Origin: Candidatus Azophilus lithoversatilis
Lineage (GTDB): Bacteria > Pseudomonadota > Gammaproteobacteria > Pseudomonadales > Azotimanducaceae
Direction: 5' to 3'
DNA: 64,000 nucleotides
Assembly (NCBI GenBank): GCA_028278675.1
Contig: JAQAJJ010000003.1
Span: 161,469 to 225,468, forward strand
Part shown: positions 29,641 to 38,573 of the stretch, one piece after another
Layout: each line of letters opens with the position of its first letter
Numbering within the stretch: the first letter of the stretch is position 1
Translations under genes and position numbers: made by a program
The notes under the pieces: model-generated
What the model saw: only the letters and a program-made list of their open reading frames with translations
Database searches by the model: none
What the model was told of the DNA's origin: nothing

Positions 29641-30423
29641 ATGGAACGCATGTCGCTGGACTTCGACGGCAAGGTTGCCGTGCTGAAATTCAATCATCCG
29701 GAGGTGCTCAACGCCGTCGGCGCACAGATGCTGGCCGACTTCCACGAGGCGTTCAGCCGGGTGAGGGATCCCGCCAACGGCGCCCGCTGCCTGTTGCTGA
29801 CCGGCCAAGGCCGGGCGTTTTGCGCCGGCGCCAATCTGCAGGACGAAGGCCGCAACGAGCGCGGCGGCGGAGCCGGTGACGGCCTTCGCGGCGGCTACCA
29901 TCCCTTGCTGTTGGGGCTGCGGGATCTGGACATGCCCATCGTCACCGCGGTCAATGGTCCGGCGGCTGGCGTCGGCATGAGTTTCGCGCTGATCGGTGAC
30001 ATCGTCTGCGCCCAGCGGGGCGCCTACTTCCTGCAAGCCTTCGCCCGTATCGGGCTCGTGCCGGACGGCGGCTCCACATTCATGCTGCCGCGCCTGATTG
30101 GCTGGGGCCGGGCTGTGGAGCTATCGCTTTTGGCAGAGCGGCTGCCGGCCGACAAGGCCCAAGAGTGGGGCATGGTGAATCGGCTGTTCGAGGACAACAA
30201 CGCGCTCATGGAAGGCGCCAGCGCCCTGGCCCGCCAGCTCGCCGATGGCCCACGCTCCTTGGGCTTGATTCGCCAAGCCTACTGGAACACTTGGCACAAT
30301 TCCTACGAGCAGCAGCTTGACTTGGAGGCCCGTCTGCAGAACCAAGCTGGCGCAACGGCGGACTTCCAGGAAGGCGTGTCGGCCTTCCTTGAGAAGCGCA
30401 CCGCGAACTTCAAGGGGGAATGA
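29641..30423 (+). CDS. enoyl-CoA hydratase/isomerase family protein
   Basis: Crotonase-fold protein of 260 residues. Oxyanion-hole segments GQGRAFCAGANLQDE and VNGPAAGVGMSFALIGDIVCA are present, as is the ARIGLVPDGGSTFMLPRLIG region where the second catalytic Glu of hydratases is replaced by Asp-Gly-Gly. This pattern is common in PaaG-type isomerases and may indicate isomerase rather than hydratase activity. It ends in an ATGA overlap with serA, so the two are translated together. Confidence 0.85.
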   Translation: MERMSLDFDGKVAVLKFNHPEVLNAVGAQMLADFHEAFSRVRDPANGARCLLLTGQGRAFCAGANLQDEGRNERGGGAGDGLRGGYHPLLLGLRDLDMPIVTAVNGPAAGVGMSFALIGDIVCAQRGAYFLQAFARIGLVPDGGSTFMLPRLIGWGRAVELSLLAERLPADKAQEWGMVNRLFEDNNALMEGASALARQLADGPRSLGLIRQAYWNTWHNSYEQQLDLEARLQNQAGATADFQEGVSAFLEKRTANFKGE

Positions 30424-31628
30424 GGGCGAACTTCACAATCATGTACAAGATTCGCACCTACAATCAGATTGCCCTTCGCGGCCTTGAGCGCTTCCCCCGC
30501 CAGCGCTATGAGCTCGGCACCGAGATCGCCGACCCCGACGCCGTATTGCTGCGCAGCCACAAGCTCGGCGAGGACGATGTCCATGACCGCCTGCGGGCCA
30601 TCGCCCGGGCCGGCGCCGGCGTGAACAACGTGCCAGTGGCGCACTGCACCCAGCAAGGGGTGGTGGTGTTCAACACCCCGGGCGCCAACGCCAATTCGGT
30701 GAAGGAATTGGTGCTCGCGGCGCTGTTCATCAGTTCCCGGGACGTGGTCGGTGGGGTGGACTTCGTCTCCACCTTGAGCGGCGTGACCGATGCCGCTGAA
30801 CTCAACGCCTTGGTCGAGGCGGAGAAGAAGCGCTTCAAGGGCCGTGAGCTCAGCGGCAAGTCCCTGGGCGTCGTCGGCCTCGGCGCCATCGGCTCGTTGG
30901 TGGCCCGGGCCGCGCTGGATTTGGGCATGGACGTCCTTGGCCACGATCCCGCCATTTCGGTGGACGCCGCGTGGCGGCTGCCGAGCGAAGTGCGGCGCAT
31001 GGAGAACCTGCCAAGTCTGTTCGCCCGCTCCGACTTCGTGACCCTCCACATGCCGCTGCTGCCGGAAACCGAAGGCATCATCGGCGAGGAGGCCTTGCGT
31101 TCGTTGCGTCCGGGCAGCGTGCTGCTCAACTTTGCCCGGGAGCCGGTCGTGGATCGGGGGGCCCTGATTCGCGCGCTCGACGAGGGGCGCCTCGGCAGCT
31201 ATGTAGCCGACTTTCCCGTGCCCGGGCTGATCGGCCGCCCCAACGTCCGGCTCACCCCCCACTTGGGGGCCAGCACGGCGGAGGCGGAGGAGAACTGCGC
31301 GGTCATGGCGGCCAACCAGCTCATCGACTTCCTCGAGACCGGCAACATCGTCAATTCGGTCAACTTTCCGGCGGTGGCTTTGGAGCCATCCGGGGGGCAT
31401 CGCCTGGCCATCACCAACCGCAACGTCGCCGGCATGCTTGGCCAGATGACGTCGGTGCTTGCCAAGCACGACATCAACATCATCGACATGCTCAACAAGA
31501 GCTTGGGCGAGGTGGCCTACAACCTGCTCGACATCGAGGCCGCCCCGGACGATGCGCTGATCGGCGAGCTCGCCGCCATCGACAGCGTCATCAACGTGCG
31601 CGTTCTCAACGGCAGCGTATCCGCTTGA
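30420..31628 (+). CDS. serA: D-3-phosphoglycerate dehydrogenase
   Basis: First step of serine synthesis: oxidises 3-phosphoglycerate with NAD. 402 residues: substrate domain with RAGAGVNNVPV, Rossmann domain LGVVGLGAIGSLVARAALDLGMDVLGHDP, catalytic Arg region LLNFAREPVVDRGAL, catalytic His in TPHLGASTAEAEENCAVM, and a C-terminal ACT domain (RLAITNRNVAGMLGQMTSVLAKHDINIIDMLNKS) for serine feedback. The Glu normally before the His (in the FPxEP region) reads FPVPG here, a variation I have seen in related long forms. ATG 30420 follows AAGGGGGA; ATG 30441 is an alternative. Confidence 0.9.
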   Translation: MRANFTIMYKIRTYNQIALRGLERFPRQRYELGTEIADPDAVLLRSHKLGEDDVHDRLRAIARAGAGVNNVPVAHCTQQGVVVFNTPGANANSVKELVLAALFISSRDVVGGVDFVSTLSGVTDAAELNALVEAEKKRFKGRELSGKSLGVVGLGAIGSLVARAALDLGMDVLGHDPAISVDAAWRLPSEVRRMENLPSLFARSDFVTLHMPLLPETEGIIGEEALRSLRPGSVLLNFAREPVVDRGALIRALDEGRLGSYVADFPVPGLIGRPNVRLTPHLGASTAEAEENCAVMAANQLIDFLETGNIVNSVNFPAVALEPSGGHRLAITNRNVAGMLGQMTSVLAKHDINIIDMLNKSLGEVAYNLLDIEAAPDDALIGELAAIDSVINVRVLNGSVSA

Positions 31629-31633
31629 CGCAG

Positions 31634-33376
31634 TCAAGCCGAGGCACCAAGGCGGTAGCCGCGCCGGGCTTGACGGCGGCGAAAGCGGGCCGGATCGACA
31701 AGGGCTTCGACGCAGCGCTCCAACGGTGGAAAGTCGCCGGTCCAATGGCTGGCGACGATGGCGCCTGCGAACGGCGCGGTGGTCATGCCCATCGCGCCAT
31801 GGGCGCAGCTGACGGTGAGGCCCTCGGCCAATTTGCCGACAATGGGCGTGCGGTCGGAAGCGACCGCTCGACTGGCCCGGGCGCGTCCGACCCATCGATG
31901 GCGGCGTCCACTGAGCTGGCGTAGATTGTGGGCTGTAGCCTCTTCGACTGGCCAAGGCCGGTGCTCAAAGGTGGCGCCGGCGGCAACGCCCAAAGCGATG
32001 GGCACCAGATAGCCATTGCTGACCACCGGCAGTCGCGGCCGTTCATCCACAGCCACGATGTCCATCTGCCCCGCCACCTCCACCAGTTCCAGAAAGGCAG
32101 CCGCCGCGCAGAGGCGCACGGCGCCGCCGCAAGCCAATGCCAAAGGCGCGGCACCGCACGGGGCCCGGCGCCGGAGCTGAACGTTGATGAGCGGATGGTC
32201 AAGCAGCGCTCGGGTCAACGTCTTGGGTTCCACAAGTCCGCTTTGCGGAAAGCGAAGCGCGTCGCCGCCGATGGGCCAGCCGCTGGCTTGCGTTGCCTCG
32301 GCGGAATTCAGGGCTTCCACCATCCCGCTTCCAGCATAAGCCGAGGCGATGCGCCGCATTTTCGCAGCGTCTAGGTTCGGTCCTTGGGCTTGCAGTACGC
32401 CGCTTTCCAGGAAGCCGGGAAAGCGCCCCACCAAGGCTTGGCTGTAGGCGTAGGCGTGGACGCGCCAAGCGGCGCTCGGGCTGCCGTCACCGAGCAATCT
32501 CGGATGCAGCAGCGCGGCGGGGATGCCGGAGGCCCCCGAGGCGATGGATTGGGCCGGGTCGAACACGTCCACGGCTACGCCCTGCTCGGCCAAATGGCGG
32601 GCGATGCTGGCGCCGGCAATGCCCGCGCCGGCAACGGCTGCGCGCTGAGCCACCGGTTGGCGAGCGAGGCCAGGCGGGATGAAAGTCCCGGCCAGGCTCT
32701 CGCGCTTGTGCGGGCGCTGATCCACGCGCCGCATGCTGAAGCCGCACGCCTCAAGACGTCGCCGAACGGCTCCCGAGGCGGAAAAGGTGGCGACGGACGT
32801 CCCCGCAGTGGATAGGTTGGCCACCTGCCGCAGCAAGCCCTCGTGCCACATCGCCGGGTTTCGGCTCGGCGCGAAGCCGTCCAGGAACCAAGCGTCGATG
32901 GGCTGGTGCTGCCGGTTCGCCATGTCGGCCAAGCCTTCCCCGGCTTCGCCCCAGTACAAGGAGAGCATGATGCGGCCCTCGGCGAACACGCGCCGGTGCC
33001 AGCCTGCCAGCAGGGGCGGATAGGCTCGCTTGAGATCGGCGTAGATCGGCCAACCTGCCCGGCGCTGGCGGGTGATCTCGGCGAAGGCGTCCGCGGCGAT
33101 GGGGCGCGAATCAAAGCTGATGAAGTGCAGCCGGCAGCTGGCCATGAGGGTCGCGGCAGCCGCCACCGCGAAGTTGAGGCCGGTGCCGAATCCCAGTTCG
33201 CCGATCCGCAGCGTCAGTCCTCGGGCAGCCGCGGTCGTCGCCTTCTCCTCGATTTGGGCAGGCGCCATGAACACCCGTTGGACCTCATGCGCGCCGTCCG
33301 GGGCGTGGTAAATGTCGTTGAAGTCCCGGGCGAAGGGTTGGCCGCCGCGCCAAGTGAGATCTGCCGGTTCAATCAC
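31634..33376 (-). CDS. mnmC: bifunctional tRNA wobble-uridine modifying protein MnmC
   Basis: Finishes the mnm5s2U34 modification of tRNA. 580 residues in two domains. Residues 1-230 are the methyltransferase (PFARDFNDIYHAPDGAHEVQRVFM, SAM motif GELGFGTGLNF, IDAWFLDGFAPSRNPAMW). Residues 245-570 are the FAD-dependent oxidase (AVAGAGIAGASIARHLAEQGVAVDVFD, ASGIPAALLHPRL, GMTTAPFAGAIVA). The domain order is standard. Its ATG overlaps the TGA of the sulfurtransferase gene. The linkage to a sulfurtransferase is notable because 2-thiolation of the same uridine needs sulfur relay. Confidence 0.95.
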   Translation of the reverse strand: MIEPADLTWRGGQPFARDFNDIYHAPDGAHEVQRVFMAPAQIEEKATTAAARGLTLRIGELGFGTGLNFAVAAAATLMASCRLHFISFDSRPIAADAFAEITRQRRAGWPIYADLKRAYPPLLAGWHRRVFAEGRIMLSLYWGEAGEGLADMANRQHQPIDAWFLDGFAPSRNPAMWHEGLLRQVANLSTAGTSVATFSASGAVRRRLEACGFSMRRVDQRPHKRESLAGTFIPPGLARQPVAQRAAVAGAGIAGASIARHLAEQGVAVDVFDPAQSIASGASGIPAALLHPRLLGDGSPSAAWRVHAYAYSQALVGRFPGFLESGVLQAQGPNLDAAKMRRIASAYAGSGMVEALNSAEATQASGWPIGGDALRFPQSGLVEPKTLTRALLDHPLINVQLRRRAPCGAAPLALACGGAVRLCAAAAFLELVEVAGQMDIVAVDERPRLPVVSNGYLVPIALGVAAGATFEHRPWPVEEATAHNLRQLSGRRHRWVGRARASRAVASDRTPIVGKLAEGLTVSCAHGAMGMTTAPFAGAIVASHWTGDFPPLERCVEALVDPARFRRRQARRGYRLGASA

Positions 33377-34173
33377 GGTGCGACGGGTCGCTTGGGATCA
33401 CTGATCCATTCGCTCCAGGAACCCGGATAGAGCGCCGGCTCATCAAACCCCGCCAAGCGCATGGCCAGCACGTTGTGGGCGGCGGTCACCCCCGATCCGC
33501 AATAGCAGACCGGGTTTTCACCAAGGCCGGCGAAGCGCTCGCGCAATTGAGGGGCGGGCAGAAAACGGCCTCGGGCATCCAAGTTCCCTCGAAAGGGCCG
33601 GCAGTGGGCACCGGGTATGTGACCTGCGACCGGATCGATGGGCTCCTCAAGGCCGTCGAAGCGGCGTTGGGCGCGAGCATCGACCAGGGTCAGGACGGAT
33701 GGGTCGGCTTCGATATCGGCGACGCCGACGATTCGCGTCAAGGGCGTGCGCAATGAGAAGTTGCCGCGTTCCGGTGCGGCGGGAGTGGTGGTCAGCGGCT
33801 CCGTCCAAGCACCCAAGCCGCCGTCGAGCACCGCCGCCGCCTCATGGCCGCACCATTGGGCCAGCCACCAGCCCCGGCCTGCGAAGGCGCCGCCTGCATC
33901 ATCGTAGAAGACCAACTGGTCGCCGTCATTGACGCCCCAAGCGGCAAAGCGCTCCGCCAACGCCGTGCGGTCAGGCAGGGGGTGGCGGCCGCGGGGACCG
34001 GGCGGGGCGGCGAAGTCCCGATCCAAGTCGCCGTGCTGCGCACCGGGTATGTGGCCCTGTTCATAAGCCCGCCGCCCGTAACCTGGGTCGCCTAGGCCAG
34101 CCCGGCAATCGATCAATCGGGCTTGGCCGCCAAGTTCGCGCAAGGCTTCAACATCGATCAGCGTTCGGTGCAC
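33373..34173 (-). CDS. sseA: two-domain sulfurtransferase (SseA-like)
   Basis: Two rhodanese domains in 266 residues. The first is inactive-type (LIDCRAGLGDPGYGRRAYEQGHIPGAQHGDLDRD), and the second carries the catalytic loop CYCGSGVTAAHNV. The CGSGVTA loop is that of 3-mercaptopyruvate sulfurtransferase rather than thiosulfate sulfurtransferase (CRxGxT). It transfers sulfur from 3-mercaptopyruvate to a thiol acceptor. It overlaps mnmC by four bases (ATGA). Confidence 0.9.
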   Translation of the reverse strand: MHRTLIDVEALRELGGQARLIDCRAGLGDPGYGRRAYEQGHIPGAQHGDLDRDFAAPPGPRGRHPLPDRTALAERFAAWGVNDGDQLVFYDDAGGAFAGRGWWLAQWCGHEAAAVLDGGLGAWTEPLTTTPAAPERGNFSLRTPLTRIVGVADIEADPSVLTLVDARAQRRFDGLEEPIDPVAGHIPGAHCRPFRGNLDARGRFLPAPQLRERFAGLGENPVCYCGSGVTAAHNVLAMRLAGFDEPALYPGSWSEWISDPKRPVAP

Positions 34174-34250
34174 GGGCCCGCTTCCTGGTTCATGCGGCGG
34201 ATTCTAACCGCTTGGATCGATGCAACGGCGCTTCGCGCCGTCGTTTGGAT

Positions 34251-34284
34251 TCGGTGAGGTTCTATTCGGTGAGGTTCTATAATG
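34251..34284 (+). promoter_or_regulatory. 15-bp tandem duplication ending in a TATAAT hexamer
   Basis: TTCGGTGAGGTTCTA occurs twice head to tail (34251-34265 and 34266-34280). The second copy completes a perfect TATAAT at 34279-34284, about 70 bases before the glycosyltransferase start. A -35 element is not obvious. The upstream base ACGGCGCTTCGCGCCGT (34226-34242) forms a small hairpin. Confidence 0.5.
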
Positions 34285-34352
34285 ACGTTTGCCGCGTTGC
34301 GGGCTGCCCGGACGGCATAGGGAGCATCGATTCGTTTGTATGGGGGCGCCGG

Positions 34353-35768
34353 ATGGTCGCGGCGGAAAATGCCATAGGCGGCAATAGCGGGACGGCACCA
34401 ACGGATGTTCTGCTGGTCGTCGCCGCAGCGTTCTTCTGTTATCTGGCGGCGGACTTGGCCGGGTTGGGCTTGGGGCTGGACGGCTTGGTGTACGCCAACG
34501 TCGCCAAGCTGCTGGCCGCAGGCGAAGGCGGCTTTTGGTCACTGCCCTACTACATTGACGACCGGCCCGCTTTTGTCGAGCAGCCTCCCTTGGGTATCTG
34601 GCTGCTGAGTGGGTGGCTGTTTGCCGTCGATGGATTGTCAGGTCATGCGCTCTGGGCCGAAAAGGCCTACAGCCTGACCTTGGCGGCGCTCTGGGCCACC
34701 TTGGCCTGCCGTCTCTACCGGGCGTTGAGCGGACGCCGCGACTACTGGCTGCCCATCGCGCTGCTGGCCCTCATGCCGGCGGCCAGCTACACACTGAAGA
34801 ACAATTTTCTCGAAAACGCGCTGACCGTGCTGACATCGGCTGCTTGCCTGTGCGCTTGGCGGGCACCCAACAGCGGGCGTTGGACCGTCCTGACGGCGCT
34901 TGCCGTGCTGCTTGCTGTGGGCATCAAGGGGCCGGTGGGCCTGTTTCCGCTGGCCGCCCCTTGGCTCTTTGGCTGGCTCGCCGCCGGACAATTCCAAGCC
35001 GGCCTTAAATCGAGCCTCGCTGCCTGCGCCTTGGTGGCGGCGGGCCTTTCGGCGATGCTGCTGCATCCGCCGGCGTTTGCGGCGGCGGAGGCCTATTGGC
35101 AGAGTCAAATTGGGCCGACGTTTGCCGGAGAGCGCTTGCCGGACCACGGCCGCGCCTACCTGCTCGGCCATTTGGGCTTGAACTTGGGGCTGGCCGGATT
35201 GGCGGCACTGGTTCTTGGCGGATGGCGCGAGACGGGTTGGAAAGTGCGTTGGCGACAGGCGGGCGCGGTCCTGGCGGTCGCCTTGTGCGCCGCTTTGCCC
35301 CTGTTGGTCAGTCCGCGGCATTACCGGCACTACCTGCTGCCATCGCTGCCCCTGTTCGCCATCGGACTCAGCCTGCTGACCACCCCGCGCCTGCCGCGCC
35401 TGCCGTACCGCGCCTTGGCCTGCGTCCTCGCATTCGCGGGCTGCCTGCGCTTGGCCTACAATTGGCAGGCCATTCCCGAAAACGAGCCACAGATTGTGGA
35501 GGCCCAAATGCTGGAGGGGATGAACTTGGGCGAGACGATCGCAGTCTGCGCGAACACCCATCGGCCGGAAGTGCTCATGGCCTATCTCTTTCGCCACCAC
35601 GGCATCCGCAGCACTTTTGCGCCCATGCCAGCGCCGAACGTTGCGGTGGTTTGCGCCGTTCGGCCCAGCCCCGGCCACGGGGCCGGGCGCGATCTGCATG
35701 ACGGCCTCAAACTTTGGTTGCCTCGCGGGCAGGCGCTTGCGGAGACTGACGAGCGGGTGGGCGATTGA
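34353..35768 (+). CDS. ArnT/GT39-like membrane glycosyltransferase
   Basis: A 471-residue polytopic membrane protein with about eleven helices. The first periplasmic loop reads LDGLVYANVAKLLAAGEGGFWSLPYYIDDRPAFVEQPPLGIWLLSGWLF, the arrangement of ArnT and dolichyl-phosphate-mannose mannosyltransferases: an early acidic residue, then a P-P-L-x-I/W motif. It would transfer a sugar from a polyprenyl phosphate carrier to lipid or protein on the periplasmic side. ATG 34353 is chosen for the strong purine run before it. It is translationally coupled to the barrel protein (TTGA overlap). Confidence 0.78.
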   Translation: MVAAENAIGGNSGTAPTDVLLVVAAAFFCYLAADLAGLGLGLDGLVYANVAKLLAAGEGGFWSLPYYIDDRPAFVEQPPLGIWLLSGWLFAVDGLSGHALWAEKAYSLTLAALWATLACRLYRALSGRRDYWLPIALLALMPAASYTLKNNFLENALTVLTSAACLCAWRAPNSGRWTVLTALAVLLAVGIKGPVGLFPLAAPWLFGWLAAGQFQAGLKSSLAACALVAAGLSAMLLHPPAFAAAEAYWQSQIGPTFAGERLPDHGRAYLLGHLGLNLGLAGLAALVLGGWRETGWKVRWRQAGAVLAVALCAALPLLVSPRHYRHYLLPSLPLFAIGLSLLTTPRLPRLPYRALACVLAFAGCLRLAYNWQAIPENEPQIVEAQMLEGMNLGETIAVCANTHRPEVLMAYLFRHHGIRSTFAPMPAPNVAVVCAVRPSPGHGAGRDLHDGLKLWLPRGQALAETDERVGD

Positions 35769-36472
35769 ACGCGCTCGCCGCGGTCCTGGCGGTCCTGGCG
35801 TCCGTTCTCGCCGGATCTGCCAAGGGCGCCGAGTGGCAGGCCGCCGTCAAATTGAATGCGGGCTTCGCTGCCATGAGCGGCGTCACCGATCGGGGCACGT
35901 TGGGCACTGGAGAGCGGATCGGCATCGACATCGATGGCGAATTGAAGCAGCGTCGCACTGAGGATGTGGCGGCGGGCGTGGGCGCGGCGGTGGGCCGCCG
36001 CTTCGGCTCCTGGCTGCTGGAGGCGGAATACGTCTGGCGCTATCGCACGGATTGGGATGCCACCGCCCCCACGCCCACCATTCGGGCCATCACCAACATC
36101 TTCACCAATGTGCGGACCTCGACGCTGATGCTCAATGCGGCCCGCACCGGGCCGTTCGGCGCACACTGGTTCTGGGAGGCGGGGCTGGGCGCGGGCGCAG
36201 TCTGGAACCGGATGCGCAGCGACTACATCGAGCGAGCGGTTTCGGGAGTGCGGCCAGAGCGGCGCTTTGAAGGGACGCACATCAAGAGCAGCTTCGCTTG
36301 GAACCTCTTTGCCGGCACCAGCCGGGCCGTGGGCCAGCGGTGGCGGCTGGGCTTGCGCTACCGCTACATCGACTTGGGCAAACTGCGCGTTGGACCCTTC
36401 GAGGCACGGCCCGCCCAAGTGTCAGCCGACCACAGCGCCCACGAACTGCAACTGGTCCTGACCTTCGATTGA
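35765..36472 (+). CDS. outer-membrane beta-barrel protein (OmpA/OmpW-like)
   Basis: 235 residues. A signal peptide (LAAVLAVLASVLAGSAKGA) precedes alternating amphipathic strands (VKLNAGFAAMSG, AGVGAAVGRRFGSWLLEAEYVWRYR, SSFAWNLFAGTSRAVGQRWRLGLRYRYIDLGKL), ending in a strand with terminal Phe-Asp (ELQLVLTFD), as expected for barrel insertion. The start is a TTG at 35765 that overlaps the upstream TGA. Coupling with a membrane glycosyltransferase suggests a shared envelope role; which one is unknown. Confidence 0.75.
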   Translation: MNALAAVLAVLASVLAGSAKGAEWQAAVKLNAGFAAMSGVTDRGTLGTGERIGIDIDGELKQRRTEDVAAGVGAAVGRRFGSWLLEAEYVWRYRTDWDATAPTPTIRAITNIFTNVRTSTLMLNAARTGPFGAHWFWEAGLGAGAVWNRMRSDYIERAVSGVRPERRFEGTHIKSSFAWNLFAGTSRAVGQRWRLGLRYRYIDLGKLRVGPFEARPAQVSADHSAHELQLVLTFD

Positions 36473-36479
36473 ACGACAT

Positions 36480-36512
36480 CTCGGCAAAGGCTGACACTCG
36501 GCAAAGGCTGAC
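36480..36512. repeat. 17-bp-period tandem duplication
   Basis: CTCGGCAAAGGCTGAC occurs exactly twice at 36480-36495 and 36497-36512, in the 100-base gap between the barrel gene and the next small gene. Recent slippage is likely. Confidence 0.7.
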
Positions 36513-36575
36513 TGGTGACCTGCTCGAAATCCTATGACATACTGAATGGACACTGGAACCCAAAGGGAGAATTGC

Positions 36576-36872
36576 ATGAGCGCAGACGGCACTTGGAGCA
36601 TCACCATGAACACGCCCATGGGGGCGCAAAACGCGACCTTGGAATTGGCCACCGACGGCGGTGCGCTAAGCGGCAAAATGAGCGGCCCGCAGGGCGAAAT
36701 CGAACTCAAGGACGGCGCTGCCGACGGTGATTCGCTGTCTTGGAAGGCGGACATCACCACGCCGATGGCCATGACCCTGGAGTTCAGCGCCACCGTGGAC
36801 GGGGACAGCATCAGCGGCGACGTCAAGCTCGGCGCCTTTGGCAATGCAAGCTTTTCGGGAAGCCGCGCCTGA
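36576..36872 (+). CDS. hypothetical small beta-rich protein
   Basis: 98 residues from ATG 36576 (GGGAGAATTGC before it). The sequence alternates short strands with Gly/Asp turns (WSITMNTPMGAQNATLELATDGGALSGKMSGPQGEIELKDGAADGDSLSWKADI), typical of a small beta-sandwich or barrel. Similar short proteins appear beside amidohydrolases in environmental proteobacteria, but I can give no function. It precedes the decarboxylase by 144 bases on the same strand. Confidence 0.6.
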   Translation: MSADGTWSITMNTPMGAQNATLELATDGGALSGKMSGPQGEIELKDGAADGDSLSWKADITTPMAMTLEFSATVDGDSISGDVKLGAFGNASFSGSRA

Positions 36873-37016
36873 CCGGAACGGCAATGCTCGAAACGAGGGT
36901 GGGGCTTACTCGATTCGCGGAGCGCTTTGGTGGCCGAATGGCGATTTGTCCTCCCCAGTTTTTCATCAAACAGTTCATTCGGCGGCGGTTTGGCGCCTGA
37001 GAAGGAGAGGGCGGAC

Positions 37017-38573
37017 TTGTCAGACGACATCGTTGCGCTGCAGCGGGAAATCAAGGAACTTAGGGCGCAGTTGGACCGGGTCGAAGCTGAGGGCAGCGGT
37101 TACTACCACTCGCCCTTGGCGCAGCATGACTGGTTCAACCTGCGCCGAATTCCCGAAAAAGGCTTGGACCGCGAGGCGGTCAAGCTGATGATCGAGAATG
37201 CCCACACGCTCGACTTCGACCATCGGTTGAACACATCCTCCTACGTAAACGTCAGCCTCGATCCGGAGGAGGAGGCCATTGCGGTCATGGGCTTGCGGGT
37301 GAACTTGGCCGATCAGACGGTCTATCCCCAGTCCTACAAGCTGCACGATACGGCGGTGAACATGATTGCCGACCTCTGGCACTGCCCCCAAGGCCCCGAA
37401 TTTGACGAGTACGGCGTCCTTCCGGGTGCGGGAACGGTCGGCTCCACGGAGGGGTGCCTGCTCGCCGGGCTGGCGCTCAAGTTCCGCTGGCGCGATTGGT
37501 ACGTCAAGCGCCATGGCCTTTCCGCCGATAAGGTTCTGCATCAGCGGCCAAACTTGGTCATTTCCACTTGCTATCAGGCGGCGTGGGAGAAGTTCTTCAG
37601 ATACATGGACGTCGAGCCGAGGCTCATTCAGGCCTCCGTGAATTCATTCACGCTGGATCCCGAAAGGGTTCGCGGGGCTATCGATGAGCGGACCATGGGC
37701 GTCGTCTGCATCATGGGCAGCCACTACGGCGGACACTACGATCCGGTCCAAGCGGTCAGCGATGTCATCGATGAGGTGAATGCGGAAAAGGGCTATCAGG
37801 TGGGCATTCATGTGGATGCGGCTTCCGGCGGCTTCATCGCGCCTTTTCAGGACGAGGTGCCGCCTTGGGACTTCCGAGTGCCCAACGTGCTGTCCATTTC
37901 CGCAAGCGGCCACAAGTACGGCGAATCCCTGTGCGGCACCGGTTGGATCGTTTGGCGGCATCGCAAGGACTTGAGCGAGCATGTCGCCACTTCAGTGACC
38001 TATTTGGGCGGCAAGGCGGAGTCCTACACGTTGAACTTCTCACGGCCCGCCGCCGGCATCTACGCCCAGTACTACAAGCTGCTGCACTACGGCATGGCGG
38101 GCTACCGCCAGTGCTGCGACAACATGATGGAAAACGCCCGCTTCCTGCGCCAAGGGCTGCGGGACATGACCCACAATGGCAAGCCCCGATTCGTGATTCT
38201 CGACCACGGCGACCGCGGCTGCCTGCCCGTGGTGACGGCAATGCTCAACCCCGAGTGCGGCTTTGGCTACGATGACGTTGACTTGCAGCACGTGCTCTCG
38301 CAGCATCATTGGTACGTCGGCGGCTACCGCATGGTCTTCGACCACCCCCTGACTCACCAGGACATCGCCCTGTTCCACGATGCGGATGCCGATCAGACCA
38401 TGTTTCGCATCGTCGTCAAGAGCAACCTCACGCGCAACATGTCCGAGCATCTGCTGGAGTCCATTCGCGCCGCCGCCGACTTTCTCGACTCCCTAGCGCT
38501 CACCGACCCCTTGGAGTTTGAGACGCATCGTCTGCGGCACAAGGACCAGCGCCGCTTCACCGAGCACTGCTAG
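37017..38573 (+). CDS. PLP-dependent decarboxylase, glutamate decarboxylase-like
   Basis: 518 residues of the group II decarboxylase family. PLP Lys is in SISASGHKYGESLCG (Lys300 by my count); also LPGAGTVGSTEGCLLAGLALKFRW, GIHVDAASGGFIAPF (the Asp that contacts the PLP ring nitrogen) and VTYLGGKAESYTLNFSRPA. It most resembles GadA/GadB, which turn glutamate to GABA. The TTG at 37017 is chosen because AAGGAGAGG lies six bases before it; a frame open to 36927 reads as unrelated. No GABA antiporter is adjacent. The stop codon TAG sits in the left inverted repeat of a MITE-like element. Confidence 0.85.
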   Translation: MSDDIVALQREIKELRAQLDRVEAEGSGYYHSPLAQHDWFNLRRIPEKGLDREAVKLMIENAHTLDFDHRLNTSSYVNVSLDPEEEAIAVMGLRVNLADQTVYPQSYKLHDTAVNMIADLWHCPQGPEFDEYGVLPGAGTVGSTEGCLLAGLALKFRWRDWYVKRHGLSADKVLHQRPNLVISTCYQAAWEKFFRYMDVEPRLIQASVNSFTLDPERVRGAIDERTMGVVCIMGSHYGGHYDPVQAVSDVIDEVNAEKGYQVGIHVDAASGGFIAPFQDEVPPWDFRVPNVLSISASGHKYGESLCGTGWIVWRHRKDLSEHVATSVTYLGGKAESYTLNFSRPAAGIYAQYYKLLHYGMAGYRQCCDNMMENARFLRQGLRDMTHNGKPRFVILDHGDRGCLPVVTAMLNPECGFGYDDVDLQHVLSQHHWYVGGYRMVFDHPLTHQDIALFHDADADQTMFRIVVKSNLTRNMSEHLLESIRAAADFLDSLALTDPLEFETHRLRHKDQRRFTEHC

